In this document: piece after piece, positions 14,962 to 26,275 of the stretch
Layout of the letters: every line of letters begins with the position of its first letter
How positions within the stretch are numbered: position 1 is the stretch's first letter
DNA from: a virus
DNA length: 30,472 bases
Strand: one strand, 5' to 3'
IMG/VR virus record: IMGVR_UViG_3300030419_001805
Coordinates: 1 to 30,472 of that record
Program-made: the position numbers and the translations under genes
Notes under the pieces: model-generated
Told to the model about the DNA's origin: nothing
The model's database searches: none
The model's input: only the letters and a program-made list of their open reading frames with translations

Positions 14962-16023
14962 TTACTTAATTGTTCTACTGAGTGCATCAACATAATTTCT
15001 CATGATACCCTCAGTAATTGGTTCTTTTTGTTCTGAAAGATTCTCGGCATCTTCGTAGTCAAGTGCTGTTGGCTCTGACTCATCGCTTCCGAAATAACTT
15101 TCCTTAAGGACTGAAATCTTATCTTCGTACTGATCCTCAGTCTCAAACTCGATGCCTTCTGCTAATGTTCGAAGTTTCTCTGCTTCGGTATCAACTAGAT
15201 CACGACATGCGCTTTCGAGAATCTCGTTACAGCGATACTCAAGAATAGATTTCTTTAGTTCGATGTTAGCATTGATCTGCTCATTGAGAGCATTCTCAAT
15301 TTCCTCGTTCTTCTCATTGATCTCCACGAAGAGATCTGCTTTCTCCTCTGGAAGTTCAACATAGTTCTCTTGGAAGAGTGACTTAAGACCCTGAATAAAG
15401 TTCTCAGCGATCTCAGTTCTAAGACCGTTCTCAAGAACCAACTGGTTCTCCTTGACCCACTCCTCTACAACATAACCGAGGTAATCATCGATCTTCTCAG
15501 TTAGTTGAGAAGTAACTGTCTCAAGATGTTCTGCGAGTACTGAGTTATACTCTTCCTGAAGTTCTGCTTCTCTGGCTTCTACTCGTTCGTTGATGGCTGC
15601 TTCGAAAATGGTAGTTACCTTTAGCATAAAGTCTTCTGTAAGTTCTTCACCGTCAAAGATGGCTTCGAGGTGTTCGGCGGGCACAGTTACTTTACCAGCA
15701 TCACCCTTTACCTTACCTGCTACAGTAGCCTGATTTTTCTTTGCGTCTTTACTTGCTTTTGCAGCACCCTTGGCTGGTACTTCTGCATCCTTGCCGCCTT
15801 CGAGTTCATCGGTGTCAATCTTTGCACCCTTGCCCTCTGCGTCTTGGTAAAGATCTTTGTCCTCTTCATCCTTAGCGTTTACAACGCCCATCTTCTTGTC
15901 TGCCTCTTCAATAGACTCATCATCGTCATTGAAAGACTTCAGACCATATGAATTAGGATCAAGGTCTGCTTTTTCGCCAGACATGATTCTGCGAACTGTT
16001 TCGATTGGATCAGGCTTTGCCAT
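14962..16023 (-). CDS. 22: gp22, prohead scaffolding core protein
   Basis: gp22 assembles the internal core around which the prohead forms and is then cut to peptides by gp21. The 353-residue protein (T4: 269) starts MAKPDPIETVRRIMSGEKAD. Its first 110 residues are acidic, then Lys/Ala-rich (AKGAAKASKDAKKNQA). From about 120 on it is a long Glu-rich helical or coiled-coil region (ITEKIDDYLGYVVEEWVKE-type heptads). It ends in MRNYVDALSRTIK, the conserved C-terminal helix that contacts gp23. Several L-x-E and I-x-E sites are available for the protease. It is longer than in T4 because of the extended N-terminus. AAGGAG lies eight bases before the ATG. Confidence 0.92.
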   Translation of the reverse strand: MAKPDPIETVRRIMSGEKADLDPNSYGLKSFNDDDESIEEADKKMGVVNAKDEEDKDLYQDAEGKGAKIDTDELEGGKDAEVPAKGAAKASKDAKKNQATVAGKVKGDAGKVTVPAEHLEAIFDGEELTEDFMLKVTTIFEAAINERVEAREAELQEEYNSVLAEHLETVTSQLTEKIDDYLGYVVEEWVKENQLVLENGLRTEIAENFIQGLKSLFQENYVELPEEKADLFVEINEKNEEIENALNEQINANIELKKSILEYRCNEILESACRDLVDTEAEKLRTLAEGIEFETEDQYEDKISVLKESYFGSDESEPTALDYEDAENLSEQKEPITEGIMRNYVDALSRTIK

Positions 16024-16064
16024 CTGTATAACTCCTTGTTAGTTACTGATATTATATATAATTC

Positions 16065-16709
16065 TCATAATTTTGAGATAAAATCGCTGAATAGATTGAT
16101 TGCTCTTTCTTCTAAATTTTTTCTAGAAGTCCTCTTTATTTCCTGTTGGTACTCATGGATATGGACTTCTTTTACGATACCATTATCCCAAATCCATTCT
16201 TTACCTTCCATGATGCCATTTACAAATGCATTTGGAGCAGATGGATCTGCGACAATATCTACTGCGGCTAACATGAAGTCTTCTTGTACTTCATTGATGC
16301 CGTTATCTAGTTGTTTGATTGATCCCATTCCTCTAGAGGAAACCCCGAGTTTTGCGCCCTCGTCCATTAAGTTCTTTACAATCTTTCCGTAGGGTGTGTC
16401 TAGAATCTTTGCTCTACCGTTGATATTATCACCATCTTTATCAAGACCTGTGATAATATGGGATACTCTTTCAAGGTTTACTGTTGGACCGTCTGGATGA
16501 CCTAGTTCACCCATCGCTCTCTGATTCTTGACATAGACATCTGAGTAACGATCTACTTCCTTTGATAAGGTTTGCGTGGGATAGATTCTACCATTACGAT
16601 TCTTCACACCGGATTGCATGAACACACCCTCGATGTGGTAGTTCTTCTTTCCTTCTTTATCTTCGGTAATGAATTGTACCGATTCGGTCATTTCTGTTAT
16701 TAGTTTCAT
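16065..16709 (-). CDS. 21: gp21, prohead core protein and maturation protease
   Basis: gp21 is the serine protease that cuts capsid and core proteins after Glu during head maturation and then degrades itself. The 214-residue length equals T4 (212). The herpesvirus-protease-like core is visible: NRNGRIYPTQTL, GELGHPDG with His71 as the catalytic histidine, VSHIITGL, and LGVSSRGMG with Ser124/Ser125 as the nucleophile. GGGGGA lies ten bases before the ATG at 16709. A 41-base AT-rich gap to gene 22 holds TATATAATAT but no clear late promoter. Confidence 0.96.
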   Translation of the reverse strand: MKLITEMTESVQFITEDKEGKKNYHIEGVFMQSGVKNRNGRIYPTQTLSKEVDRYSDVYVKNQRAMGELGHPDGPTVNLERVSHIITGLDKDGDNINGRAKILDTPYGKIVKNLMDEGAKLGVSSRGMGSIKQLDNGINEVQEDFMLAAVDIVADPSAPNAFVNGIMEGKEWIWDNGIVKEVHIHEYQQEIKRTSRKNLEERAINLFSDFISKL

Positions 16710-16712
16710 GTA

Positions 16713-17108
16713 TCAATATCCCCCCATCTTCATAGTAGGCTTCTTTATTTTTATATTCATACCAGCCTCATCCAATTCTTCGTCTTCGTCATCGCCATTC
16801 TTCTTTTTCTTGATGGCTTTACCGACAGCCTTTCTTCGATTCTTGAGGTAGTCATCTGACTCATCGCTGTCGCCGTCATTGTCAACATCACTATCTTCTG
16901 CACCGACAGGATCCATACCTTCTCCGTCATCTTCCTTGTCTGTCTTCTTTGCCTTCTTGGCTTCGTTGAAGACTATTGCATAGATGTCTTCTCTAAGAAG
17001 ATCAATGGCGCTTCCCATCTTTGCGTACAGTTCTTCGTGGACTATCTCTTTTGTTGAAAGATAATCCTCGTTAATTAAAGCAGTGAGTAGTTCTTCTGAT
17101 CGGTTCAT
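16713..17108 (-). CDS. gp67-like prohead core protein
   Basis: I start this gene at the ATG at 17108 (MNRSEELLTALINEDY), because GAGGAAGG lies just upstream and the start is one base past the previous stop. An earlier in-frame start would overlap that gene. The 131-residue protein has an N-terminal amphipathic helix (ELLTALINEDYLSTKEIVHEEL) like that of T4 gp67, then a long Asp/Glu-rich stretch (EDSDVDNDGDSDESDDY), a Lys cluster and a short tail (KIKKPTMKMGGY). Position between portal and gp21 is the T4 place of genes 67 and 68. It is larger than T4 gp67 (80) and may do the work of both. Confidence 0.75.
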   Translation of the reverse strand: MNRSEELLTALINEDYLSTKEIVHEELYAKMGSAIDLLREDIYAIVFNEAKKAKKTDKEDDGEGMDPVGAEDSDVDNDGDSDESDDYLKNRRKAVGKAIKKKKNGDDEDEELDEAGMNIKIKKPTMKMGGY

Positions 17109-17109
17109 T

Positions 17110-17733
17110 TCAGCCTTCCTCTTTTGTGTTATTTCTATGAGCAAACTCTAGAATTCTACAGAAGTTGGCTTCGTCTTCCATGAGGTTGCTTCTTAACTTT
17201 TTCTGATTGTCGGCGTTGAGTGAATCGTGAAGATTGATAATAGAATCGCAATCCTCACTTTCCAGTACAACGAATGTTTCATCAGACAGAATGACGGGTA
17301 GTTTGGTATTTTCTGATAGACTTTCTTTCATAAGAAGGAGGATGTTCATTTCCTCTGTGATCTTTGCTTTCATGTCCTTTGCCATGCTAACAACCATCTC
17401 TTCCATGTCTCTATCAGGAATCTTGTTTATTGTCACAGTGTTTCCTCTAGAGAGGAACGACTTTTTACTCACACCAGCCTCACTAAGACCTTTAGTGAAT
17501 TCCATTGCATCTCTTCTAGATCTAAAAGTAAAGGACTTAGAGCCACTCTTGATTGCTTCATCAATTTCGTAGGTTTTCTCTAACAAACCAGAAGCGATCT
17601 CTTCCTTCAGATCGTTCATCTTATGCGCCAACTTATAAGACATTACACCTCTAAAGTTGTCCGTAAAGTTTGAAATGTCTTCGAACAAGGCATCTCGTAC
17701 CATGTCTTTATATGTTGGTTCTAGTGATTTCAT
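17110..17733 (-). CDS. Hypothetical protein between portal and prohead-core genes
   Basis: The 207-residue product starts MKSLEPTYKDMVRDALFEDI, one base after the gene 20 stop, with GGAG about ten bases upstream. I do not recognise a named family. Residues about 60-120 (KSFTFRSRRDAMEFTKGL, NTVTINKIPDRDMEEMVVSM) have the alternating beta-alpha-beta pattern of a small ferredoxin- or RRM-like domain. The ends are helical and charged (INLHDSLNADNQKKLRSNL). Position suggests a prohead core, portal-associated or packaged head protein, possibly in place of T4 gp68. No L-x-E site is needed for that reading, but several Glu-rich helices are available for gp21. Confidence 0.8.
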   Translation of the reverse strand: MKSLEPTYKDMVRDALFEDISNFTDNFRGVMSYKLAHKMNDLKEEIASGLLEKTYEIDEAIKSGSKSFTFRSRRDAMEFTKGLSEAGVSKKSFLSRGNTVTINKIPDRDMEEMVVSMAKDMKAKITEEMNILLLMKESLSENTKLPVILSDETFVVLESEDCDSIINLHDSLNADNQKKLRSNLMEDEANFCRILEFAHRNNTKEEG

Positions 17734-17734
17734 T

Positions 17735-19288
17735 TTAGATTTCTCCTAAGTCCTCTTCAGATTCTTCTTGAGGTTCTTCTTGTGCCTCTTTTTCTATTTG
17801 GCTTTCTATTTCCCTGAGTTCCTGTTCAGAAAAACGAAGAACTTTCTTCTTTATATATTCTTTTGAAAAATAGGTGCCTGTATATTCCTGCAATTCACGC
17901 ATTACATCCATTTTTTCCTTCAAAATTTCCATTTCTTTGAGATCTGTGAAGTGTGAATCGGTTTCGAATTTGTAGTTTATGTTCTGTTCTATGTTTTTCC
18001 AATCACTCTCACTCATAATTCCCTTGGTCAATAATTGGATTTTGAGTAGATTGGTAAAGAGATGACTAAATCTAGCGCGTAATCTGTCTATGAATTTACC
18101 AAACTTAATCTCATCTCTTGTTATCTCTGTGGATCTACCAAGATTGAATCCTGCTTCAGTTTCAAGTCTAGACAGGGGAACATTCAAAGCACGGAATAGT
18201 TTTCTCTGGAGATACATTACATCTTCCATCTCACCCAAGTTTTGACCACCATCTAATGTTGTTATCTCTGTGCTTCGACCACCTTCTCTTCTTGGAATCC
18301 AATAGTCTTCAAGCATGGACATATGTTTGCGGTCATCACGAATCTCACCAGTGGAGGCGTTATAGACTAGTTTGTTTCTATAACGGTTCATGATATCTCT
18401 TAGATACTGCTCTGCCTTTTGCTTTGGTAAGTTACCCACATCAATATAGAATATTCTTCTCTCTGGTGCGCGTGAGATGCGGTAGATGACAACTGCATCC
18501 TCTATCTGTCTAAGCATGTTGAGAGGTCTGATTGCTTTGTGTAGATAACCAACAACTCTCTTTGTGTTGCTGTCAACCTGTCCAGATGTTACATAACAAA
18601 TTGCATCCTTAGCAATCTTAATTCCAGACGCAGTTGTTGGTGTTAGTGTGTTTGGTGTTGTATCCGTAAAGAGGAAAAACTCTTGAACATTCTTTACAAG
18701 TGGAATAGTGGTTCTATTATTTTCATCTCTGACTTGTTCCTTCTGAACCTTTCGAACCTTTCTGATCTTTACTGGATCAACTGCACGAAGTTCAGAAATA
18801 CCTTTACGGACATTCTTTTCATTTTTCTCATCACCATGAAGGATGATGTGGTAATAAAGTTTACCATCAATGTACCAACGCTTGAATATCTCATAAGCCT
18901 TGTTGTTAAAGTTCAAAAGGCTTAACACATTGTCAAACTCTGCTGTTACCTTTTCTTTGATATTATCAGATAGTTTGGTGTGATCCAGATTGATATCTAC
19001 AATTCTATTGTTGGTTCCAACAATGATGGCATCATTTACAATGTCTTCAATTGCTTGATCGCATTCTGGAAACAGAGACATCGCTCTATATTTGTGTGTA
19101 AGATCGTTCTCTGTTTTTGAAGAACCAATGAAATCCACATACTGACCAAAGAAACCGCCTGCGGCTGATTCTTCTATCGTTTGCGCACCATCATATATTT
19201 CTGGTTCAACAAAGGATTTATTACTGTTCTGTACTAAATCTTTCTCGTTCTTTCTTCCAAACCTAAAACCAAAAAGGTCGATTGCCAT
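17735..19288 (-). CDS. 20: gp20, portal vertex protein
   Basis: gp20 forms the dodecameric portal at one vertex, initiates prohead assembly and is the channel for DNA packaging. The 517 residues (T4: 524) start MAIDLFGFRFGRKNEKDLVQ and include conserved pieces: DFIGSSKTENDLTHKYRAMS, ECDQAIEDIVNDAI, APERRIFYIDVGNLPK, RKHMSMLEDYWIPRREGGRS, LFRALNVPLSRL and the helical wing. The tail is acidic (EAQEEPQEESEEDLGEI). AGGAG lies six bases before the ATG. The gene is widely used as a marker for marine T4-like phages. Confidence 0.98.
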   Translation of the reverse strand: MAIDLFGFRFGRKNEKDLVQNSNKSFVEPEIYDGAQTIEESAAGGFFGQYVDFIGSSKTENDLTHKYRAMSLFPECDQAIEDIVNDAIIVGTNNRIVDINLDHTKLSDNIKEKVTAEFDNVLSLLNFNNKAYEIFKRWYIDGKLYYHIILHGDEKNEKNVRKGISELRAVDPVKIRKVRKVQKEQVRDENNRTTIPLVKNVQEFFLFTDTTPNTLTPTTASGIKIAKDAICYVTSGQVDSNTKRVVGYLHKAIRPLNMLRQIEDAVVIYRISRAPERRIFYIDVGNLPKQKAEQYLRDIMNRYRNKLVYNASTGEIRDDRKHMSMLEDYWIPRREGGRSTEITTLDGGQNLGEMEDVMYLQRKLFRALNVPLSRLETEAGFNLGRSTEITRDEIKFGKFIDRLRARFSHLFTNLLKIQLLTKGIMSESDWKNIEQNINYKFETDSHFTDLKEMEILKEKMDVMRELQEYTGTYFSKEYIKKKVLRFSEQELREIESQIEKEAQEEPQEESEEDLGEI

Positions 19289-19313
19289 AGTATACTCCTA
19301 GTCACTTGTTTTA

Positions 19314-19862
19314 TCAACCACTGGTGGGGAAGGTGTGGTCGTGGTATGAATACTGTATTGTAACATCAAATGTCAATAATGCATCAGTTGTTTCATGAGA
19401 AACTTCAACTGCACCAATACTTGTTGGTATAACACCGTATAGTGTGTATGAATGACCTGAAAGGATTGTATTTGGTGATGTGGGATCTCCTACAGAGATT
19501 TTCATGGTGTTAGCACTCAAATCCATTTGGTTTATACCAGGTGAATCAGATGGTTGTATCATATTCATAGCATCGTGAAATTTCTTATGAATGTTGTTAG
19601 TTTTATTGTAAATAATAGTCATTGACATGTCAGCGGGGACAGCCCTATCACCAGGCATGTTTACCTTTCTACCCTGATAAGGTATTTCTATATTACCTAT
19701 GGTAGTAGAGGGAAGTGTTGTGGTCTTTACGAGAATGGACTTGGCAATCGAGTCACCCTCTGTAATAATGGTCCCATATGGCATAATTGTACAATCCACC
19801 ATAAAAAGATACGGTCTTACAAATTTTTGCGTTGTCTGATTTAATAACTGGTCTATTGACAT
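19314..19862 (-). CDS. Second tail-tube protein (gp19 paralogue)
   Basis: The 182-residue protein is plainly related to the gp19 encoded just upstream. Both share the tube core, here LPSTTIGNIEIPYQGRKVNM, with a matching IEIPYRGRKV in gp19, and both end in a strand of the type FDVTIQYSYHD/FSATIYYSYHT. The rest differs strongly, and this copy has a longer C-terminus and more Met/Asn/Thr. It could be a specialised ring at one end of the tube, a baseplate-proximal or neck component, or a second tube subunit. AGGAAGGA precedes the start. T4 has a single gene 19 here. Confidence 0.9.
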   Translation of the reverse strand: MSIDQLLNQTTQKFVRPYLFMVDCTIMPYGTIITEGDSIAKSILVKTTTLPSTTIGNIEIPYQGRKVNMPGDRAVPADMSMTIIYNKTNNIHKKFHDAMNMIQPSDSPGINQMDLSANTMKISVGDPTSPNTILSGHSYTLYGVIPTSIGAVEVSHETTDALLTFDVTIQYSYHDHTFPTSG

Positions 19863-19881
19863 CTAATTCCTTCCTATAACT

Positions 19882-20382
19882 CTATGCTACTGTGTGGTAT
19901 GAGTAATAGATTGTTGCGCTAAACTCTGCTAGACTATCCGTGGTTTCTGTGTCCAAAGAAACGGTTCCTATTTCGCTAGGATAACAACCAATTAATGTAA
20001 ATTCAGAACCGGTCATGGGTGTTTTTGTTACAGGATCCAATAATGATACGGACCAATCTTCTCCCCAAGCAGCCAGATTATCATTATCTGCCTTTGGAGA
20101 TTGAATTGCATCAATCCAATTTTGGAAATCTGCTCTTATATCAGTATCACCGACAGCATATGTAACAGTTATGTTCCATGGCTCAAAAGTTCTGTTCGAA
20201 GGAATCTTTACCTTCCTACCTCGATAGGGGATTTCGATTGTATTTAAAGTTGCTGCGGGTAATTGCGCAGACTTTATCAAGAATTGCGAAACACTTACTC
20301 TACCACCTGGTGTCACCTCATAGAGCGAAGGTTTGGCAAAACCACCTTCGGTCGCTGCGTCTAAAATATTACTTAGTGCCAT
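19882..20382 (-). CDS. 19: gp19, tail tube protein
   Basis: gp19 hexamers stack to form the inner tube through which DNA leaves. The 166 residues (T4: 163) start MALSNILDAATEGGFAKPSL. Family features are SQFLIKSAQLPAATLNTIEI, PYRGRKVKIPSNR, the strand NITVTYAV, a short helix RADFQNWIDAI, and the C-terminal strands ETTDSLAEFSATIYYSYH. The position right after gene 18 is the T4 order. AGGAAAGGGA lies before the ATG. It is the better gp19 match of the two tandem copies in length and position. Confidence 0.95.
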   Translation of the reverse strand: MALSNILDAATEGGFAKPSLYEVTPGGRVSVSQFLIKSAQLPAATLNTIEIPYRGRKVKIPSNRTFEPWNITVTYAVGDTDIRADFQNWIDAIQSPKADNDNLAAWGEDWSVSLLDPVTKTPMTGSEFTLIGCYPSEIGTVSLDTETTDSLAEFSATIYYSYHTVA

Positions 20383-20402
20383 TTTTTCCCTTTCCTACCA
20401 GA

Positions 20403-22304
20403 TCAGAATCCTGACAATTCGTTTCGTACTACTCTATTCGATGCGATGTTCTCGCTAAACGCTGCTGTGTTGCTCTGAGCAGTGAAGTTTAGTGCGATGA
20501 CATTGATTGCGTTGAGAGGCTTGATGAATATGTCTGCTACGAATCTTCCATCCTTAATCACATTAGCATCGTTGTTAGTATCATCGCATACGATTGAGAA
20601 TGACTCGATACCGTTTCTTGCTTGAACACTTCTTAGGAAAGGTTCAACAAGGTTTACGAATGATCTTTGTGTGAATGTGTCGTTAAACTCGAAGAGTTGT
20701 AGTTTTGCTGCTGTAGCAATCTGCTTCTCTAGAACATTGAATAGTCTTCGGACATGAATTCTATCGAATGCACTTGGTCTACTCTGACATGTTCTATCAC
20801 CGAACAGTACTGCGCCCTCGCCGGGGAATACTGTTACTGGGTTAATCTGAGCAGCGTAGAGTTCGTCCCTCTGTGTTCTTGTTGGGTTGAGAGATAGTTT
20901 AATTACATTGTTAAGTCTACCTCTGTTTAGACCACCGGGTGAGAACCAAGGATCGTTTGTGTTCGTTGTTCTTGCTACGATACCAGCAGTATCGGAGTTC
21001 ATTGGAACCCAACGACCAACATCGTTTCTGTTGTCGTACATGTACTTGTAACCGCTGTCCATGACCACATAGGAGTTATCTCCGATATCATCTCTTGCTG
21101 TTTTTGCAGCAGCGACTGTGGTTGTTGGAGTGGAGTCGTTGACAACATGGAATGTCGCAGCATTTGATGAAGTTGGTGATACGAATGCGATGCAGTCCTT
21201 TCGGTCAAGAGCAATCTCAGCAACTTTCTTGTTGGTGTCATTATCATTTTCACCAGCAAGTAAGAGGTCGATATCACTTTCCTCTGGATCACCGAATGCG
21301 GTTGAGTAACTTCCACTTCTACCACCGTACCACTCTGTTGAGTCTGCTGCACCTGATAGGAAGGTTATCGCAACATTTCCTGTTACACCACCTGTACCCG
21401 AAGCAACTGCTTCATAGCGTGCAATTCCACCACCGTTATTAGCGGTTACACCATTAAACCAACCTGTTAAACCAGCCGTGGCTTTACTTGCCCATCTGGT
21501 AATATCTACACCAGTATTATCTTCGCTATTATCTGATAAAGTTTGGTCTGCGTCTGTAAACAGTTCCCCATTAAGTCGAATATAATTTGAATTGTTGTTG
21601 ACATAATCTTTGTAATAGATGTTAGACCCATCAACCGCCTTTGCATTCTTAAATCGTGAAAGACCGGTGTATACCTCAAGTATTTCGTCGGCATTTCCTA
21701 GTGCAGTATCTGATTTACCTGTTACAACACCAATATGCAATTCGTCATTGGTAACACCCCTTGCTTCTGCAAATGCAGTTGTAGAAGGAATGTATCCATA
21801 GTTGTATGGGTTGAAAATACCTAAAGTTGTTCCCAAAGCAGCAGAAGTTGGTCCAGAATCAAAATCAGTTGGACCAATGACTGCTACTCTTAAGTTGTTT
21901 GCCAATTTACCAGAATAAAGAGATTCAATATCTGCGACCGAATCAATATGTCCCTCAAACTGCCCTGCTCCTGCTCCAACCGATCCACTCGCTGCGGCAC
22001 TAAACCCATGAGCAACAGCCCGTGAGGCAGCATCTGCGTAGTCGATACTTCTTCTACAAGTGAGCGCGTTACCGTAACTTAGGAAGTTTGCTGCCGTCCA
22101 CCAGTCCATACCACCAGTTGCACTTGCAGCGGGGGGACCGAAGGTGGAGTATAGTTCCCCTTCGCTAGAAATTACTACATTGTCGGTTGTTGGTCCGTAA
22201 TCAAAACGACCTACGAAACCCGCTACAACATCTGTAGCATTTTGGCTAAATGCTTTCAGGTTTTTTCCTGTAACATCTATGTTTGGGCTAACGGTAAAAG
22301 GCAT
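20403..22304 (-). CDS. 18: gp18, contractile tail sheath protein
   Basis: gp18 forms the sheath around the tube that contracts on infection. The 633 residues (T4: 659) start MPFTVSPNIDVTGKNLKAFS. The N-terminal domain (GFVGRFDYGPTTDNVVIS, ANFLSYGNALTCRRSID) and the C-terminal domain (RRLFNVLEKQIATAAKLQLF, FTQRSFVNLVEPFLRSVQ, IFIKPLNAINVIALNF) match the sheath fold. The middle, about residues 100-420, is Gly/Asn/Thr-rich and would be the variable outer domains. The gene starts 53 bases after gene 17 with AAGGAG before the ATG. The gap has no clear terminator. Confidence 0.97.
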   Translation of the reverse strand: MPFTVSPNIDVTGKNLKAFSQNATDVVAGFVGRFDYGPTTDNVVISSEGELYSTFGPPAASATGGMDWWTAANFLSYGNALTCRRSIDYADAASRAVAHGFSAAASGSVGAGAGQFEGHIDSVADIESLYSGKLANNLRVAVIGPTDFDSGPTSAALGTTLGIFNPYNYGYIPSTTAFAEARGVTNDELHIGVVTGKSDTALGNADEILEVYTGLSRFKNAKAVDGSNIYYKDYVNNNSNYIRLNGELFTDADQTLSDNSEDNTGVDITRWASKATAGLTGWFNGVTANNGGGIARYEAVASGTGGVTGNVAITFLSGAADSTEWYGGRSGSYSTAFGDPEESDIDLLLAGENDNDTNKKVAEIALDRKDCIAFVSPTSSNAATFHVVNDSTPTTTVAAAKTARDDIGDNSYVVMDSGYKYMYDNRNDVGRWVPMNSDTAGIVARTTNTNDPWFSPGGLNRGRLNNVIKLSLNPTRTQRDELYAAQINPVTVFPGEGAVLFGDRTCQSRPSAFDRIHVRRLFNVLEKQIATAAKLQLFEFNDTFTQRSFVNLVEPFLRSVQARNGIESFSIVCDDTNNDANVIKDGRFVADIFIKPLNAINVIALNFTAQSNTAAFSENIASNRVVRNELSGF

Positions 22305-22357
22305 ATTGAAACTCCTTTAGATCTTCGAATAAATAGGCTTTTATCAAGAATATGTCA

Positions 22358-24498
<2,141 letters not shown>

Positions 24499-24506
<8 letters not shown>

Positions 24507-25344
24507 ATGTATTTCCAATAATATCAATACCATCAGATCCAGATGCACCACCAACGAACCTCTCGGTGCTTATGTCACTTGTATAACCAAATGTATGTAT
24601 GGTTTCATTCTCACCGCTGACTCCATAGATACCTCTTAGGATTGCGCCAGTTGGTCCAGAACCACCTCTTCTTCTGGTTAGGAAGTTATCACCCTCAAGA
24701 TCAAAGAAGGTAATATCTGCACTGCGAATAACTTCGGATTCTGTTTTCTTTGTTGGTCCAAACACATATGACTTTGCCGTGAATGTGTATTGAGTGGTTA
24801 TCAGTCTTCTAGTATCAAACGAACCTTCGTATTCCTCTGTGATGGAAACATCGTTTAAAGTGATAGGAACATCTACCTTTTCGTTTATATCATTGAAGTT
24901 AATGGTCACCGTAAAGTCTGGTGCAAAGTAGGGAAGTATTTGCTCTGTTATCTGAAGAGCATCATCCATATATCTGACATAGGACTGAAGAGTGAAGGAT
25001 ATATCATAAGGAACTTCTGCGTAAGTATATTCATACCTGTCCGGTATTGTTTGAGTTGCTTTTCTTCTTGTGAGTGAGTTTCTTTTTCTTTGAGGATCAT
25101 ACGCATAGTTTGTTATCTCGAACGATAATCTGGGAACCTCAATGACTTTATTATCATCAGAGATGCTGCTAGTCTCTCTTATTCTTCTAAGAAACTTTTC
25201 TTTTGGTCCATATGCTAACGGAAGTCTTATCTGTTCTTTCTCTGTACCATCTGCATTTTTTCTAGAGATACGAATGTCATTGAAAAGTGAACCAAAGGCT
25301 ATCACCATTTTTCTTATAGATTCTTTATAGAAATGAGTAAACAT
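24499..25344 (-). CDS. 15: gp15, tail sheath stabiliser / tail terminator
   Basis: gp15 caps the finished tail as a hexamer and joins it to the neck. The 281 residues (T4: 272) start MFTHFYKESIRKMVIAFGSL, close to the T4 start pattern MFGYFYNSSFRR. Shared pieces include LFNDIRISRK, EKFLRRI, the beta segment PYDISFTLQSYVRYMDDALQ, ILPYFAPDFTVTIN, and the C-terminal part with LITTQYTFTAKSYVFGP. Its ATG overlaps the gene 14 stop by one base (TGATG), and GAGGGT lies eight bases upstream. Confidence 0.95.
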
Positions 25345-26273
25345 CAGTAATTACCCTCACTAAATGGATCTATGTCGGTGAAGTCGAATATGTCTTCGCT
25401 ATCTGCCAAGAATCCTAGTTCTTCATTTTCACCGCTGTCTTCTCTTGTTTGACTGGGTTCCTGTGGAATGATGAGGTTGGTTGTTTCTCTTGTGGAGATG
25501 TAATATTCCACACCAGAACTTGCACCCTTTATGCTGTCGGATGCACCACCAACATTTAGCGTGCCGTTGATATTGGATATACCCAAAGTCTTCCCTGTTC
25601 CGTTCCAGTCTATTACTGTTGCTGTTGTGGTAGCATTGCTGAATGTTCCACCAGTAGAACCACTTATTTGGAAGACAGTTTCGCCCTCATAGTATGCAGT
25701 AGCACCGGTGGTGATCGCATTACCCATCTCTAAGTTTATCATAAAGTATTGTCTATCACTCTCGACATTATCGATCTCAGTTATTCCAGTATCGATATCT
25801 TCCTGACTGTAGGTGAATACCTCACAGGAGAGAACATAGGTGTAAAGTTTTCCCAGTTGATAGAATGGGTTTTCGTGTTCGACAAAGTTGATTTCAAAGA
25901 GAGTTTTGCTGAGTGGGAAATAAATCAAGTCACCCTCTCTTGGTCTTGTTATCTCTCCCTCATGTATACCGACTGTATTTTCAAATCTTCTCTTGGATAA
26001 TACCAGAGTCATTCTATCACGAATCTCTAAACCAAACTTGGTTAATATATCTCCCTCACCCTCGAACCCATCGACATTTTGGATATACATTTCCAACTCA
26101 TAACCATCATCAAATTTAGATGAGGTGTCTTCACCAAACAAATCATCTGTATTCATTAATGTTCTTGGTATGTAAACGAAGTCGTGGCCCATAGCCTTTA
26201 TTGTTTCAATCGTTAGATCTTCAACAATACTGGCATCGCCAGAATATTTTTTAAAGTATGGATTGATAGCCAT
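25344..26273 (-). CDS. 14: gp14, neck protein
   Basis: gp14 and gp13 form the neck ring that seals the packaged head and receives the tail. The 309 residues (T4: 256) start MAINPYFKKYSGDASIVEDL. Family marks are ETIKAMGHDFVYIPRTLMN, LFGEDTSSKFDDGYELEMYI, GDILTKFGLEIRDRMTLVLS, and the beta-rich GDLIYFPLSKTLFEINFVEH. It is longer than in T4 because of an inserted Gly/Thr-rich segment around residues 190-240 (ATAYYEGETVFQISGSTGG), a beta-type addition. The ATG lies two bases past the gene 13 stop with AGGA six bases upstream. Confidence 0.95.
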   Translation of the reverse strand: MAINPYFKKYSGDASIVEDLTIETIKAMGHDFVYIPRTLMNTDDLFGEDTSSKFDDGYELEMYIQNVDGFEGEGDILTKFGLEIRDRMTLVLSKRRFENTVGIHEGEITRPREGDLIYFPLSKTLFEINFVEHENPFYQLGKLYTYVLSCEVFTYSQEDIDTGITEIDNVESDRQYFMINLEMGNAITTGATAYYEGETVFQISGSTGGTFSNATTTATVIDWNGTGKTLGISNINGTLNVGGASDSIKGASSGVEYYISTRETTNLIIPQEPSQTREDSGENEELGFLADSEDIFDFTDIDPFSEGNY

Positions 26274-26275
26274 GT

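Noticed and set aside
22331-22345. Late-promoter-like AATAAATA between genes 17 and 18
   Set aside because: It reads on the plus strand, away from gene 18, so it cannot drive the gene.
24507-24554. Longer gp16 with an N-terminal hydrophobic leader (MVVHLDLMVLILLEIH)
   Set aside because: These codons are the end of gene 15 read in another frame. The ATG at 24506 has a proper ribosome-binding site and gives the usual length.
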